From NCBI RefSeq assembly GCF_024206495.1, contig NZ_JAMBPQ010000008.1:1-64000 (forward strand): a stretch of 64,000 nt of DNA, in the 5' to 3' direction. Shown here one piece after another: positions 1 through 9,637 of the stretch. The notes beneath the pieces were generated by a model, which made no database searches, was not told the DNA's origin, and worked only from the letters and a program-made list of their open reading frames with translations. The stretch comes from Paraburkholderia sp. CNPSo 3272. Its GTDB lineage: Bacteria > Pseudomonadota > Gammaproteobacteria > Burkholderiales > Burkholderiaceae. The position numbers and the translations under genes are program-made. Numbering within the stretch: the stretch's first letter is position 1; the number at the start of each line of letters is the position of its first letter.

Positions 1-71
1 CTCTTTACGCTTCTTCCCGATTGGCTGTGGCGCCAGGTCCGAAAGACCCGAGTCGACGCAGCAACCCGTCA

Positions 72-188
72 TGCCTGATGACCATAGCGAGCTGGTCCCA
101 CCCCTTCCCATCCCGAACAGGACCGTGAAACAGCTCCACGCCGATGATAGTGCGGATTGCCCGTGTGAAAGTAGGTAATCGTCAGGCT
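72..188 (+). rRNA. rrf: 5S ribosomal RNA
   Basis: The sequence starts TGCCTGATGACC and closes with a complementary GTCAGGCT helix. In between are the conserved internal blocks of bacterial 5S rRNA (GGTCCCACC, CCGAACAG, GTGAAA, CGCCGATGATAGT, GAAAGTAGG). The first 71 bases are the 23S-5S spacer, so the 16S and 23S genes lie just outside the window. The ends are placed by pairing of the terminal helix and may be off by one or two bases. Confidence 0.95.
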
Positions 189-207
189 CCTTATGCTGTA
201 ACGTCCC

Positions 208-241
208 GAACCCCGGTGTCTCCGAAAGAGCACCGGGGTTC
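208..241 (+). terminator. Rho-independent-type terminator of the rRNA operon
   Basis: A perfect 11-bp stem (GAACCCCGGTG at 208-218 with CACCGGGGTTC at 231-241) and a 12-nt loop lie 20 nt after the 5S gene. The following T-run is short (TGGCGTTT). The position and stem strength fit termination of the rrn transcript. Confidence 0.85.
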
Positions 242-278
242 TGGCGTTTGGGCGCATTAAAAAAAGCAGCTCGCCAAT

Positions 279-857
279 TCAAGGCGCCAGCCAGGTCCCG
301 CGCCATTCCCCTTCTTCAAACACCAGACTGGCCCGCCTATGCCCTGCGGGATTCAGATCGAGGTAGTCAATTCTCGATACGGTCACGTCAATCAGACAGA
401 AGTTTTCGAATCCCGCCGATGAGTCGGGATCTTTGGCATGCGTCGTTGCATGCGCCTCGGCGGGAGACGCAACCGGTGTCGCGGGCGCAAGCGGCGTGCG
501 ATAGACAATCAACGTCCGAGGTCTGCTCGCGTCCCAGACCGCCTTCGTTTCCGAGGGCGTCTCGACGATTCTCGCAATGCCGTGCAGCCTTATCTGGATC
601 CCGCTGTCGAGATCACAGCCGACGAGCGATAGGCGCGGGTCGCGCCGCAATTCGGCCACCTTCGTTGACCGTACGTCGGTATGAAACATGACTGAGCGCT
701 GCTCGCGAGAGACACGGCGCAACACGACCGTCCGCACGGCAGGCGCACCGTCTAGCGCGATCGTCGCGACCTGCAGCATCGTGAAGGGCGCGCGCTCCTT
801 GCGCGCGTTTGCGCCCGCGTGCAGGCACGCCCAGACCTCGTCGACGATCTGATCCAT
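279..857 (-). CDS. Pyridoxamine 5'-phosphate oxidase-like flavin split-barrel protein
   Basis: 192 residues starting MDQIVDEVW. The N-terminal half has the FMN split-barrel pattern of the PNPOx family: PFTMLQVATI, AVRTVVLRRV, MFHTDVRSTKVAEL and the strand LSLVGCDLD. The end (LDLNPAGHRRASLVFEEG..W) matches the C-terminal strand that closes these domains. Family members bind FMN, or F420 and haem in relatives, and act in the cytoplasm; the substrate here is unknown. The ATG at 857 lies 10 nt after the stop of the SDR gene at 868, so the two are probably co-transcribed. An upstream in-frame extension into the SDR gene is open but shows no family similarity and was not used. No strong Shine-Dalgarno is visible, so expression may depend on coupling to the SDR gene. 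Confidence 0.8.
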   Translation of the reverse strand: MDQIVDEVWACLHAGANARKERAPFTMLQVATIALDGAPAVRTVVLRRVSREQRSVMFHTDVRSTKVAELRRDPRLSLVGCDLDSGIQIRLHGIARIVETPSETKAVWDASRPRTLIVYRTPLAPATPVASPAEAHATTHAKDPDSSAGFENFCLIDVTVSRIDYLDLNPAGHRRASLVFEEGEWRGTWLAP

Positions 858-867
858 ATCTGCCGCG

Positions 868-1572
868 TTACAGAGCACGCACGATGCCGCCGTCGACACG
901 GATGTTTTGCCCCGTGATGTACCCCGCGGCATCCGACAACAGGAACGCGACCGTTTGTGCGATCTCCTGTGTTTTCCCGAAGCGTCCAACCGGAATGCGG
1001 GCGACGATCTCGGGCGTTTCGGGCCAGCTGTCGATGAATCCCGGCAGCACGGAGTTGATTCGAATATTGTCCTTTGCGTAGCGGTCGGCATAGAGGTGCG
1101 TGAACGAATTCAGCGCGGCGCGCAGCGCAGAGGAAACGGGCATGGCCTGCTCAGGCGCATCGGCTGCAAAGCTCGAGATATTCACCACCGCGCCGCCGCC
1201 TTGCTCGAGAAACGCAGGCGTCACGCGACGCAGCACGCGAGCGACGTTGAGCAGGATGAGATCGAGCCCGAGGTGCCACTGTTCGTCTGCAATGGAAAGC
1301 AGATCCCCCTTCGGCGGATGCCCCGTGTTGTTCACCACAGCGTCGATGCGGCCATACTTTTCGAGCGTTTCGCGAACGAACCGGTCGATACAGTCCGGCT
1401 CGGTTACCGAGCCCGTAAAACCGAATCCGCCAAGCTCTTTCGCCAGCTCGGCCGCGCTGCCGGAGGGCGACATCAAGGCCAGACGATAGCCGCTGGCCGC
1501 CAGTTCGCGCGCGATCGCCGCGCCCATACCCTTGCCGGCCGCCGTGACGAGTGCGACTTTTTCTACTGCCAT
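868..1572 (-). CDS. SDR-family oxidoreductase with a degenerate active site
   Basis: 234 residues with a Rossmann fold: the dinucleotide-binding glycine motif TAAGKGMGAAIA near the N-terminus, NNTG in place of NNAG, the catalytic-serine strand VVNISSF, and the C-terminal GYITGQNIRVDGG block. The usual YxxxK catalytic pair is absent. The aligned segment reads PVSSALRAAL, so Tyr is replaced by Ser and Lys by Arg. It may be a weak or non-reductase SDR, or use a different acid. It is divergent from the LysR gene at 1760, which is probably its regulator, and is followed by the PNPOx-like gene. Length is normal for a classical SDR. Confidence 0.85.
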   Translation of the reverse strand: MAVEKVALVTAAGKGMGAAIARELAASGYRLALMSPSGSAAELAKELGGFGFTGSVTEPDCIDRFVRETLEKYGRIDAVVNNTGHPPKGDLLSIADEQWHLGLDLILLNVARVLRRVTPAFLEQGGGAVVNISSFAADAPEQAMPVSSALRAALNSFTHLYADRYAKDNIRINSVLPGFIDSWPETPEIVARIPVGRFGKTQEIAQTVAFLLSDAAGYITGQNIRVDGGIVRAL

Positions 1573-1657
1573 GGTGCTCTCTCCTTGAATTGGATGCCGC
1601 GCGACAAAGCTGCGCCGTATGCGATTTCGTATAGAAACTGTATGGCGTTATGATTGG

Positions 1658-1690
1658 ATTGTCGAATGATGTTTCTTATAGTCTGACAAT
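1658..1690. promoter_or_regulatory. Possible LysR operator between divergent genes
   Basis: ATTGTC (1658-1663) and GACAAT (1685-1690) form a perfect 6-bp inverted repeat with a 21-nt spacer. It sits in the 187-nt gap between the SDR operon and the LysR gene. The position suits a LysR-type site, but the spacing is longer than the typical T-N11-A core, so the assignment is tentative. Confidence 0.35.
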
Positions 1691-1759
1691 AAAATATCTA
1701 CTGGCTCATTACTGACACATTGCGAGCTGATCACAGGCTTTCCACCAGCCAATATACCG

Positions 1760-2674
1760 TTGAAGCATTCATCGAAGCCACGCCATCTCCCGCCGTTGAA
1801 TGCGCTCCGCGCGTTCGACGCATCCGCCCGGCACCTCAATTTCCGCCTCGCGTCCGAAGAGCTTGGCGTCACGCAGGGCGCTGTCGCGCAACAGGTGCGG
1901 GTGCTGGAGGAAGCCCTGAATTTGCCGCTTTTCGCAAGGGGGCCGCGCGGTCTCGCTCTCACGACCGAGGGGCAGATTTACTTCGCTGCCGTTCAGCGGG
2001 CGCTCACGATCGTCGCCGACGCGACCGCGGCGCTGAACCGTCGTTCCACGTCCCTCACGATCAGTACGACGCCGTCATTCGCTTCGAAATGGCTGATACC
2101 CAGGCTAGCAGAGTTCGGCGAGCAACACCCGGACATCGACGTCCGGATCATTGCTGATGCGGCGCTATGCAACTTCAGGTCCGATGGCGTAGATATCGCC
2201 GTTCGGCTCGGCAAGCCACCGTTCGCGAAAGGTCTAGTCAGCGACCTGCTATTTCCGCTGCAGGTGTTCGCCGTAGCCAGCCCGCAACTAGTTAAGCCCG
2301 ATTACCCGTTGCGTACGGTCGCCGACCTCGAAAACTATGTGTTGCTCCATGATTCTCATGATATGTGGCCGGAGTTTTTCAACGCCATGGGCTGCACAAG
2401 CGCATTGGGCGAGATGAAAGGACCGCACTTCAGTCAGTCGTCGCTCGCCATCGATGCCGCGATTGCCGGGCAGGGCATTGCGCTCACGAGCGAACATCTC
2501 GTCGAGCGCGATATCGCGGCCGGAAGGCTGCGACGCCTGTTCGATTTCTCGTTGCCCCTGTCGCTCGGTTATTACATTGTCCTTCCGCAGGCCAGCGTCC
2601 GGTGGGAGACGAGCCAGAAGCTGCGTACCTGGCTGCTCGCCCAATTCCAACCCGCATCGAAAGCGGCGCCATAA
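1760..2674 (+). CDS. LysR-family transcriptional regulator (GcvA-like)
   Basis: 304 residues. The N-terminal winged helix-turn-helix (LNALRAFDASARHLNF, then EELGVTQGAVAQQVRVLEEALNLPLF) is followed by a periplasmic-binding-like effector domain. That domain contains the GcvA-subgroup strand TISTTPSFASKWLIPRL, DVRIIADAAL and DGVDIAVRLG. The first in-frame start is TTG at 1760, with no convincing ribosome-binding site, so the exact start is uncertain. It is divergent from the SDR/PNPOx-like pair, the usual arrangement for a LysR regulator and its target. The effector cannot be read from the sequence. Confidence 0.9.
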   Translation: MKHSSKPRHLPPLNALRAFDASARHLNFRLASEELGVTQGAVAQQVRVLEEALNLPLFARGPRGLALTTEGQIYFAAVQRALTIVADATAALNRRSTSLTISTTPSFASKWLIPRLAEFGEQHPDIDVRIIADAALCNFRSDGVDIAVRLGKPPFAKGLVSDLLFPLQVFAVASPQLVKPDYPLRTVADLENYVLLHDSHDMWPEFFNAMGCTSALGEMKGPHFSQSSLAIDAAIAGQGIALTSEHLVERDIAAGRLRRLFDFSLPLSLGYYIVLPQASVRWETSQKLRTWLLAQFQPASKAAP

Positions 2675-2847
2675 GCGCGCTGGAGCGGGCGTTCGCAGTC
2701 AGCAAGTTCTGCGCCACCATCCGCAGTGCAGCGCGGCGCCTCGCCCTGAGGCAGCGCGTGCGCACGCATTCATCGTTCGATCACCTTGCCGGTGCATAAT
2801 GACTGAACCGCCGATGCAGTCGATGACTATCCGCCAAGGAGTTCGTC

Positions 2848-5800
2848 ATGCTAGCGAGGAACGAAGAATTCGTCGCCCATCTGCTCTCCGACGTCATGGA
2901 ATTTGCGCGGGCGCGCTTGCCCGAGCCGACGTTCCAGATCGTCGAGCCTTTCCTGCGGCACTACTACGATTTCGCCGACGCGGAAGATCTGCGTAGCCGC
3001 AGCATCGCCGACCTCTACGGCGCCGCCATGGCGCACTGGCGAACCGCGCAGCGCTTCGTGCCGGGCAGCGAGCGCATGCAGGTCTACAACCCGATCCTCG
3101 AACAGCACGGTTGGCATTCGGACCATACGGTCATCGAAATCGTGAACGACGACATGCCATTTCTCGTCGATTCGGTTTCCATGGCCGTCAACCGTCTGGG
3201 GCTCGCGCTGCATTCCGCCCTGCACCCGGTGTTCCGGATCTGGCGCGGCAAGGACGGCACGATCGAGCGTGTGGACGAGGGCGGCGCCAGCGCCGGCGAC
3301 GGGCAATCGCAACTCGCCTCGTTCATCCACTTCGAGGTGGACCGCTGTGGCGACGCAGCAAAGCTCGACGAATTGCGCAGCGACATCGCCAAGGTGCTCG
3401 GCGACGTGCGGGCGTCGGTAGAAGATTGGCCGAACCTGCTCGAGGCCGCGCGCACCACCATCAAGACGATGAAAGCGCGCGAAACGAGCGCAGAGGACAT
3501 CGAAGCACGCGCGTTTCTCGAATGGATGGTGGCCGACCATTTCACCTTCCTCGGCCAGCGCGATTACGCGCTGGTTGCGCATGACGGCGGCTACGCCCTG
3601 CGCGGCGTGGAAGGCTCGGGTCTCGGCATTCTGCGCGAATCGCTGCGCGCGCCCGGCACGCCCGACATCACGCCGTTGCCGCCCGCGGCCGTCGACATCA
3701 TCAGCGGCGCGTGGCCCATTTTCCTGACGAAAGCGAACTCGCGCGCCACCGTTCACCGGCCAGGCTATCTGGATTACGTTGGGGTGAAGCTCGTCGGCGC
3801 GGACGGCAAGGTGTGCGGCGAGCGCCGCTTCGTGGGCCTCTACACCTCGACCGCCTATATGGTCTCCACCGCCGAAATCCCGATCGTGCGGCGCAAATGC
3901 GCGAATATCGTGCAGCGCGCGGGCTTCCTGCCGAAAGGCCATCTCGGCAAATCGCTGGTGACGGTGCTGGAAACCTATCCGCGCGATGAGCTGCTGCAGG
4001 CGAGCGAGGACGAACTTTTCGATATCGCGCTCGGTGTGCTGCGCTTGCAGGAACACCAGCGCACGCGGCTATTCGTGCGGCGCGATCGCTTCAACCGCTT
4101 CGTTTCATGTCTCGTATACGTTTCGCGCGACAAGTACAACACCGATCTGCGGCGGCGGATTGCGAACCTGCTCGTGGACGCCTTCAACGGCGTTTCCGTG
4201 GAGTTCACGCCGCTGCTTTCGGAGTCGGCGATCGCGCGGATTCATTTCGTCGTGCACGCCGAACCCGGCTCTATGCCCGAAGTCGACACGCACGAACTCG
4301 AAGCGCGGCTCGTGCAGGTCACGCGCCGCTGGCAGGACGATCTGGCCGATGCGCTGCTCGACGCATTCGGCGAAGAGCAGGGCACGAGTCTGTTGCATCG
4401 CTACGCCGATTCGTTCCCGCCGGGCTATCGCGACGATTATCCGGCCCGCACGGCGGTACGCGACATCGAGCTGATCGAGCGCGTGCAGGGAACGCAGCGC
4501 ATCGCGATGAATCTGTACCGGCCTATCGAGGCGGGCCCGCGTACGTTTCGCTTCAAGGTTTATTGCGCGGGCGAAGCGATTGCGCTCTCGCGCAGCCTGC
4601 CGATGCTGGAACACCTCGGCGTGCGTGTGGATGAAGAGCGGCCCTATGTGATCGAGGCGCCTTCTTGTGCGCCTGCGTGGGTCCACGATTTCGGCCTCGA
4701 ACTCGCGGACGACGCCGAATTCGACATCGAGCGTGTGAAGGGCCTGTTCGAAGACGCATTCGAAAGCGTCTGGAACGCACGCATCGAAAACGACGATTTC
4801 AACCGGCTCGTGCTGCGCGCCTATCTGAGCGCGCGCGAAGTCACGATCCTGCGCGCCTATGCAAAGTATCTTCGCCAGGTGGGCTCGACATTCAGCGACG
4901 CCTATATCGAGCGTGCGCTTACCGGCAACCCCGCGATTGCCCGGCAGTTCGTCGAACTGTTCGTACTCCGGTTCGATCCGCGCGATTCACAGGCACGCGA
5001 AGAGCGAACGGCGCTCATGCTCAAGGCCATTGAGAGCGCGCTAGATCAGGTGCCCAATCTCGACGAAGACCGTATCCTGCGGCAGTTCCTCGGCGTGATC
5101 AATGCGACGGTGCGCACGAACTATTTCCGCCGCGAAGCCAATGGCGCAGAGCGGCCCTCGCTCTCATTCAAGTTCGATCCGTCGAAAGTGCCTGGCCTGC
5201 CCGAACCCAAGCCCATGTTCGAGATCTGGGTTTATTCGCCGCGCGTAGAGGGCGTGCACTTGCGCGGCGGGCGCGTCGCGCGCGGAGGCCTGCGCTGGTC
5301 GGATCGCCGCGAAGACTTCCGCACTGAAGTACTGGGCCTCATGAAAGCCCAGATGGTGAAGAACGTCGTGATCGTGCCGGTGGGGTCGAAGGGCGGCTTT
5401 GTCGTGAAGAATCCGCCGCCGGCGAGCGACCGCGAAGCATGGATGCGCGAGGGCGTGGCGTGCTATCAGACCTTCCTGCGCGGCCTGCTCGATCTCACCG
5501 ACAATCTCGTGAACAACGCGATCGTGCCTCCGCCCGATGTCGTGCGCCACGACCCCGACGACCCGTACCTCGTCGTGGCCGCCGACAAGGGCACCGCCAC
5601 GTTCTCCGACTATGCGAACGCGATATCTGCCGAATACGGTTTCTGGCTCGACGATGCCTTCGCTTCGGGCGGTTCCGTGGGCTACGACCACAAGAAGATG
5701 GCGATCACGGCACGCGGCGCGTGGGAGTCGGTCAAGCGGCATTTCCGCGAAATGGGCGTGGATACACAGGCCATGGATTTCACCGTGGTCGGCATTGGCG

Positions 5801-7704
5801 ACATGTCCGGCGACGTATTCGGCAACGGCATGCTGCTCTCGCCGCATATCAAGCTCGTCGCAGCCTTCGATCACCGCCATATTTTCCTCGACCCCAATCC
5901 CGATCCGGCCGTGAGCCTCGCGGAGCGCACGCGGCTCTTCGGACTCGAACGCTCGAGCTGGGCCGACTACGACCCGGCAACGATTTCCGCGGGCGGCGGC
6001 GTATTCGCGCGCACTATGAAGACGATCCCGCTTTCCGCCGCGGTGCGTACGGCACTCGGCATCGAGGCGGCGGCGCTTTCGCCAACCGAGTTGATTCGCG
6101 CGATCCTGCTGGCGAACGTCGATCTGCTCTATAACGGCGGCATTGGCACCTATGTGAAAGCCGCGCGCGAGACCAATGCGCAGGTCGGCGACCGCGCCAA
6201 CGACGCCGTGCGCGTGAACGGCTCGGAGCTGCGCTGCAAGGTCGTGGGCGAGGGCGGCAATCTCGGCGTCACGCAGCTGGGGCGCATCGAATTCGCGCAG
6301 CACGGCGGCCACATCAACACGGACGCGATCGACAACTCAGCCGGCGTGGATTGTTCGGATCACGAAGTGAACATCAAGATCCTGCTCGGACTCGTAGTGG
6401 CCGACGGCGAGATGACGACGAAACAGCGCAACACCTTGCTCGCGGAGATGACTGACGAAGTCGGACTGCTGGTGCTGAGCGACAACTATTACCAGACACA
6501 GGCGCTTTCGATCGCGGGCCGCTACGCCGTGGAACTGCTCGATGCCGAATCGCGCCTGATGCGCTGGCTCGAACGCGCAGGACGTCTGAACCGCCATATC
6601 GAATTCCTGCCGACGGACGACGAAATCGCCGAACGTCAAGGCGCGAAACTCGGGCTCACGTCGCCAGAGCGCGCCGTGCTGCTCGCTTACAGCAAGATGT
6701 GGCTCTACGACGCGTTGCTCGACTCGTCCGTGCCGGAAGACTCGCTCGTCGCGGACTTGTTGATCGACTACTTCCCGCAGCCGCTGCAGCAGCGCTTTAG
6801 CGAACCCATGCATCGGCATCCGCTGCGGCGTGAAATTCTGGCGACGCATTTGACGAACGCGCTCGTGAACCGCGTGGGCTGCGCATTTGTGCACCGTTTG
6901 ATGGAGGAAACCGACGCGCAGCCAGGCGAAATCGTGCGCGCGTGCATCATGGCGCGCGACGTATTCGGCCTCAATGACATCTGGCGCGCCATCGACGCGC
7001 TCGATAACCGCGTGCCCGACGACGTGCAGGCGCGCATGTTCGTCGACATCGCGCGGCTGCTCGAACGCGCGGCGCTATGGTTCCTGCGGCATCTGCAGGC
7101 GGGTGCGGTGGATAACGACGGCGTGAGCACGCTGCTGGCTCGCTGCCGAGACGCCGCCCAGCGCCTCGCGCCGCAATTGCCGACGCTGTTGCCCGAAGCG
7201 GATCTCGAAGCGCTTTCGGCTCGCCAGGGCGAACTCGTGAAGGCGGGCGTCGAAAACGCGCTCGCGCTGCGCGTGGCGAGCGGAGATATTTCGGTAGCAC
7301 TGCTCGACATCGCCGATGTGGCGGCCGCGTGCGACCGCCCGCTGGAGCGCGTTGCGGCGGCATACTTTGCCTTGGGCACGCGGCTCAATTACAGCTGGAT
7401 TGGCGAGCGTGCGGCGACGCTGCCCACGCCCACGCATTGGGACACCATGGCGCGCGCGGCGGCGCTCGCCGAGGTGGCGCACCTCAAACGCGCGCTTACC
7501 ACGAGCGTGCTTACACAAGGCTCCGAAGCCGCGGATGCACAAACGCTCGTGGACGCATGGTGCGCGCAGCACGAGGGTGCGCTCGAGCGTTATGGTCAGT
7601 TGCTGACGGAACTGCGCGCTTCGAGCGGCGTGAGTCTTTCCGTGCTGCTCGTGATCGTAAGGGCGATGGCGGCCCTCGAAAGGACTGGAGGACGCGAACG
7701 ATGA
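2848..7704 (+). CDS. gdhB: NAD-specific glutamate dehydrogenase, large (180-kDa class)
   Basis: 1618 residues, the usual length of the large bacterial NAD-GDH. The enzyme deaminates glutamate to 2-oxoglutarate and ammonium in the cytoplasm, feeding amino-acid carbon into the TCA cycle. The N-terminal half is the ACT-like regulatory region (for example DMPFLVDSVSM and FVGLYTSTAYM). The catalytic domain spans roughly residues 790-1290, with GGLRWSDRREDFRTEVLGL, the lysine-containing PVGSKGGFVVK, VAADKGTATFSD, VVGIGDMSGDVFGNGML and GEGGNLGVTQLGR. AAGGAG lies about 7 nt before the ATG. The gene is monocistronic and convergent with the FtsH-like gene 16 nt away. No deletion or frameshift is visible. 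Confidence 0.97.
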   Translation: MLARNEEFVAHLLSDVMEFARARLPEPTFQIVEPFLRHYYDFADAEDLRSRSIADLYGAAMAHWRTAQRFVPGSERMQVYNPILEQHGWHSDHTVIEIVNDDMPFLVDSVSMAVNRLGLALHSALHPVFRIWRGKDGTIERVDEGGASAGDGQSQLASFIHFEVDRCGDAAKLDELRSDIAKVLGDVRASVEDWPNLLEAARTTIKTMKARETSAEDIEARAFLEWMVADHFTFLGQRDYALVAHDGGYALRGVEGSGLGILRESLRAPGTPDITPLPPAAVDIISGAWPIFLTKANSRATVHRPGYLDYVGVKLVGADGKVCGERRFVGLYTSTAYMVSTAEIPIVRRKCANIVQRAGFLPKGHLGKSLVTVLETYPRDELLQASEDELFDIALGVLRLQEHQRTRLFVRRDRFNRFVSCLVYVSRDKYNTDLRRRIANLLVDAFNGVSVEFTPLLSESAIARIHFVVHAEPGSMPEVDTHELEARLVQVTRRWQDDLADALLDAFGEEQGTSLLHRYADSFPPGYRDDYPARTAVRDIELIERVQGTQRIAMNLYRPIEAGPRTFRFKVYCAGEAIALSRSLPMLEHLGVRVDEERPYVIEAPSCAPAWVHDFGLELADDAEFDIERVKGLFEDAFESVWNARIENDDFNRLVLRAYLSAREVTILRAYAKYLRQVGSTFSDAYIERALTGNPAIARQFVELFVLRFDPRDSQAREERTALMLKAIESALDQVPNLDEDRILRQFLGVINATVRTNYFRREANGAERPSLSFKFDPSKVPGLPEPKPMFEIWVYSPRVEGVHLRGGRVARGGLRWSDRREDFRTEVLGLMKAQMVKNVVIVPVGSKGGFVVKNPPPASDREAWMREGVACYQTFLRGLLDLTDNLVNNAIVPPPDVVRHDPDDPYLVVAADKGTATFSDYANAISAEYGFWLDDAFASGGSVGYDHKKMAITARGAWESVKRHFREMGVDTQAMDFTVVGIGDMSGDVFGNGMLLSPHIKLVAAFDHRHIFLDPNPDPAVSLAERTRLFGLERSSWADYDPATISAGGGVFARTMKTIPLSAAVRTALGIEAAALSPTELIRAILLANVDLLYNGGIGTYVKAARETNAQVGDRANDAVRVNGSELRCKVVGEGGNLGVTQLGRIEFAQHGGHINTDAIDNSAGVDCSDHEVNIKILLGLVVADGEMTTKQRNTLLAEMTDEVGLLVLSDNYYQTQALSIAGRYAVELLDAESRLMRWLERAGRLNRHIEFLPTDDEIAERQGAKLGLTSPERAVLLAYSKMWLYDALLDSSVPEDSLVADLLIDYFPQPLQQRFSEPMHRHPLRREILATHLTNALVNRVGCAFVHRLMEETDAQPGEIVRACIMARDVFGLNDIWRAIDALDNRVPDDVQARMFVDIARLLERAALWFLRHLQAGAVDNDGVSTLLARCRDAAQRLAPQLPTLLPEADLEALSARQGELVKAGVENALALRVASGDISVALLDIADVAAACDRPLERVAAAYFALGTRLNYSWIGERAATLPTPTHWDTMARAAALAEVAHLKRALTTSVLTQGSEAADAQTLVDAWCAQHEGALERYGQLLTELRASSGVSLSVLLVIVRAMAALERTGGRER

Positions 7705-7720
7705 GGGCGGTGCAAGCGGC

Positions 7721-9637
7721 TCACGCGACGGCCGCTTCGGTCACTGCCTGCGTGCTCGCCACGGCCGCTGCATGCTCGCGAATCAGACGATAGACCGTCT
7801 CGCCAGGCACCGTCTCCGACTCGAGCAACTGGTCGGCGATCGCTCGCAGGACCGGCTCGTTCGCACGTAGCAACGCGAAGCACGCATCGTTGAGTTCGTG
7901 CAGCAGCACGTTCGCGTGCTCGATCGCGGTCTTCAGTTGCAAGCCCGCGACCTGCTGCGGCAGCGCCGCGAGGCTGAACAGATTGCCATCCGCGTTGAAG
8001 CCGTGCTTCGACACCATGTCGAGGCTGATGCGCGAGGCTTCCTGCAAATCCTGCGCCGCGCCGCTCGATGCTTCGCTGAACATGAGCAGTTCCGCGTTGC
8101 GTCCGCCCAGCAGCACCTGGATCTCGTTGCGCATTTCCGTTTCGCGATACAGGTACTTGTCCTGCATTTTCGTGATCAGCGCCACGCCCAACGCGCCGCC
8201 GCGCGGCAGAATCGTCACTTCTTCGAGCACGCCCGTACCGAGGAGGGCGGCGACGAGGCCATGACCGGCTTCATGGATCGCAATGCGCGTGCGTTCGTCG
8301 TCCGAAAGCGCGCGCTCTGCGCCGTTGACGTCGCCAATGCGAGCAATCTTGATGGCCTCGAGAAAATGCACTGCGGCCACTTCCTGCTTGCCGGCCTTGC
8401 GCGCCACGAGACCCGCCTGATTCACGATCATCGAGAGCGTGGCCGGCGAAAGACCCGTGGTCAGGCGCGCGAGCTGGTTGAAATCGAGGTCGTTGGCTTT
8501 CGTTTTCAGATTGCCGGCGTAAAAGCGCAGAATATCTGCGCGATCTTCCAGATCGGGCAGACGCACCTGCACCGTGCGGTCGAAACGGCCGGGGCGGCGC
8601 AGCGCTTCGTCGAGATTGTCCGGGTGATTGGTCGCGGCGACGATGATCACGCCTTCGTTCGACTCGAACCCATCCATCTCCGCGAGCAGCTGGTTGATGA
8701 TGCGGTTGCTTTCCGCCTCGACCGGGCCGCCGCCCGTATCGGTGCGCTTGCCGAGACCGTCCGCCTCGTCGATGAAAATGACCGTGGGCGCGTTCTTGCG
8801 CGCGAGTTCGAACAGGCGCTTGACCTTCTGAATGCCCACGCCGTAATACTTCGCGCTGAAATAGCTGCCCGTGATGGCGATGAAGTTCGCGCCGCATTCG
8901 CCTGCAAGCGCCTGCGCGAGGCGCGTCTTGCCGACGCCGGGCCCGCCCGTCATGAGCACGCCGCACGGCGCGCGCACGCCCATGCCCGTGAACTGGGCGG
9001 GCTCGGTGAGCCACGCGCGCACGTCGGCGAGCGCGGCTTTCGCTTCGCCTGCGCCGATCACGTCGTCGAAGCGTAAAGTGGGTGATTCGCCGAGCAATTG
9101 CGCGCCGCCGCCCATTTCGCGGCGCATGAACCACAGCAGGCCGCCTAGCATCAGCACGGGGAACAGCAGACTGAGCGCGTCGCGCACGCGGTCGAAGGCT
9201 TCAGTCCAACGCTCGGCGCCGACGCGCACATCGGCGCGCGGCAACCAGACGAGCTGCCAGGGCGGCGTCGCGCCCGGCCTCAGGTCGCCGAGCAGCAGAG
9301 CGTTCGCGAACGCGCCATTATGATCGGCCACATAATACTTTTCGCCCTGGGTCGTCGAGACGAGAATCGCTTCGCGGCTCACGCCGATCGCGGTGACATC
9401 GCGGTCGCGAATATCGCGCAGCAATTCGGAGGCATCCTTTTCGCGCTTCGTCCATGGCGATGCGTCATGCCGCATTTCGCTGGCGACACCCGTAAGCGCG
9501 GCCGGCTGGGACCGCGCAAGACTCGCTTCATGACGCCAGTATAAAAAGCCAGCCGTGGCCGCCAGCGCGGCCGCGCAGACACCCACCGCAACGTATTGGC
9601 CAAAGCGTGACCACCGCGAATTCCTTGCCGGTTTCAT
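7721..9637 (-). CDS. FtsH-like membrane AAA+ zinc metalloprotease (divergent paralogue)
   Basis: 638 residues with FtsH architecture. There are two N-terminal membrane segments (about 17-33 and 153-170) around a periplasmic domain. The AAA module has Walker A GGPGVGKT (231-238), Walker B VIFIDEAD (about 286-293) and the second region of homology (ATNHPDNLDEALRRPGRFDR). The M41 zinc site is HEAGH (455-459) with a third ligand Asp at about 530 in SSGAAQDLQEAS. It differs from housekeeping FtsH in the pore loop (YYGVG instead of FVGVG) and in DEADGLG for DEIDAVG. The C-terminus lacks an obvious acidic tail. It probably degrades a subset of membrane or damaged proteins; the substrate is unknown. 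It is convergent with gdhB. Confidence 0.92.
   Translation of the reverse strand: MKPARNSRWSRFGQYVAVGVCAAALAATAGFLYWRHEASLARSQPAALTGVASEMRHDASPWTKREKDASELLRDIRDRDVTAIGVSREAILVSTTQGEKYYVADHNGAFANALLLGDLRPGATPPWQLVWLPRADVRVGAERWTEAFDRVRDALSLLFPVLMLGGLLWFMRREMGGGAQLLGESPTLRFDDVIGAGEAKAALADVRAWLTEPAQFTGMGVRAPCGVLMTGGPGVGKTRLAQALAGECGANFIAITGSYFSAKYYGVGIQKVKRLFELARKNAPTVIFIDEADGLGKRTDTGGGPVEAESNRIINQLLAEMDGFESNEGVIIVAATNHPDNLDEALRRPGRFDRTVQVRLPDLEDRADILRFYAGNLKTKANDLDFNQLARLTTGLSPATLSMIVNQAGLVARKAGKQEVAAVHFLEAIKIARIGDVNGAERALSDDERTRIAIHEAGHGLVAALLGTGVLEEVTILPRGGALGVALITKMQDKYLYRETEMRNEIQVLLGGRNAELLMFSEASSGAAQDLQEASRISLDMVSKHGFNADGNLFSLAALPQQVAGLQLKTAIEHANVLLHELNDACFALLRANEPVLRAIADQLLESETVPGETVYRLIREHAAAVASTQAVTEAAVA

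Noticed and set aside
2851..7572. Long minus-strand ORFs opposite the glutamate dehydrogenase gene (for example 5164-6312)
   Set aside because: They mirror the codon bias of the high-GC sense gene, have no family motifs, and the sense frame is an unmistakable NAD-GDH.
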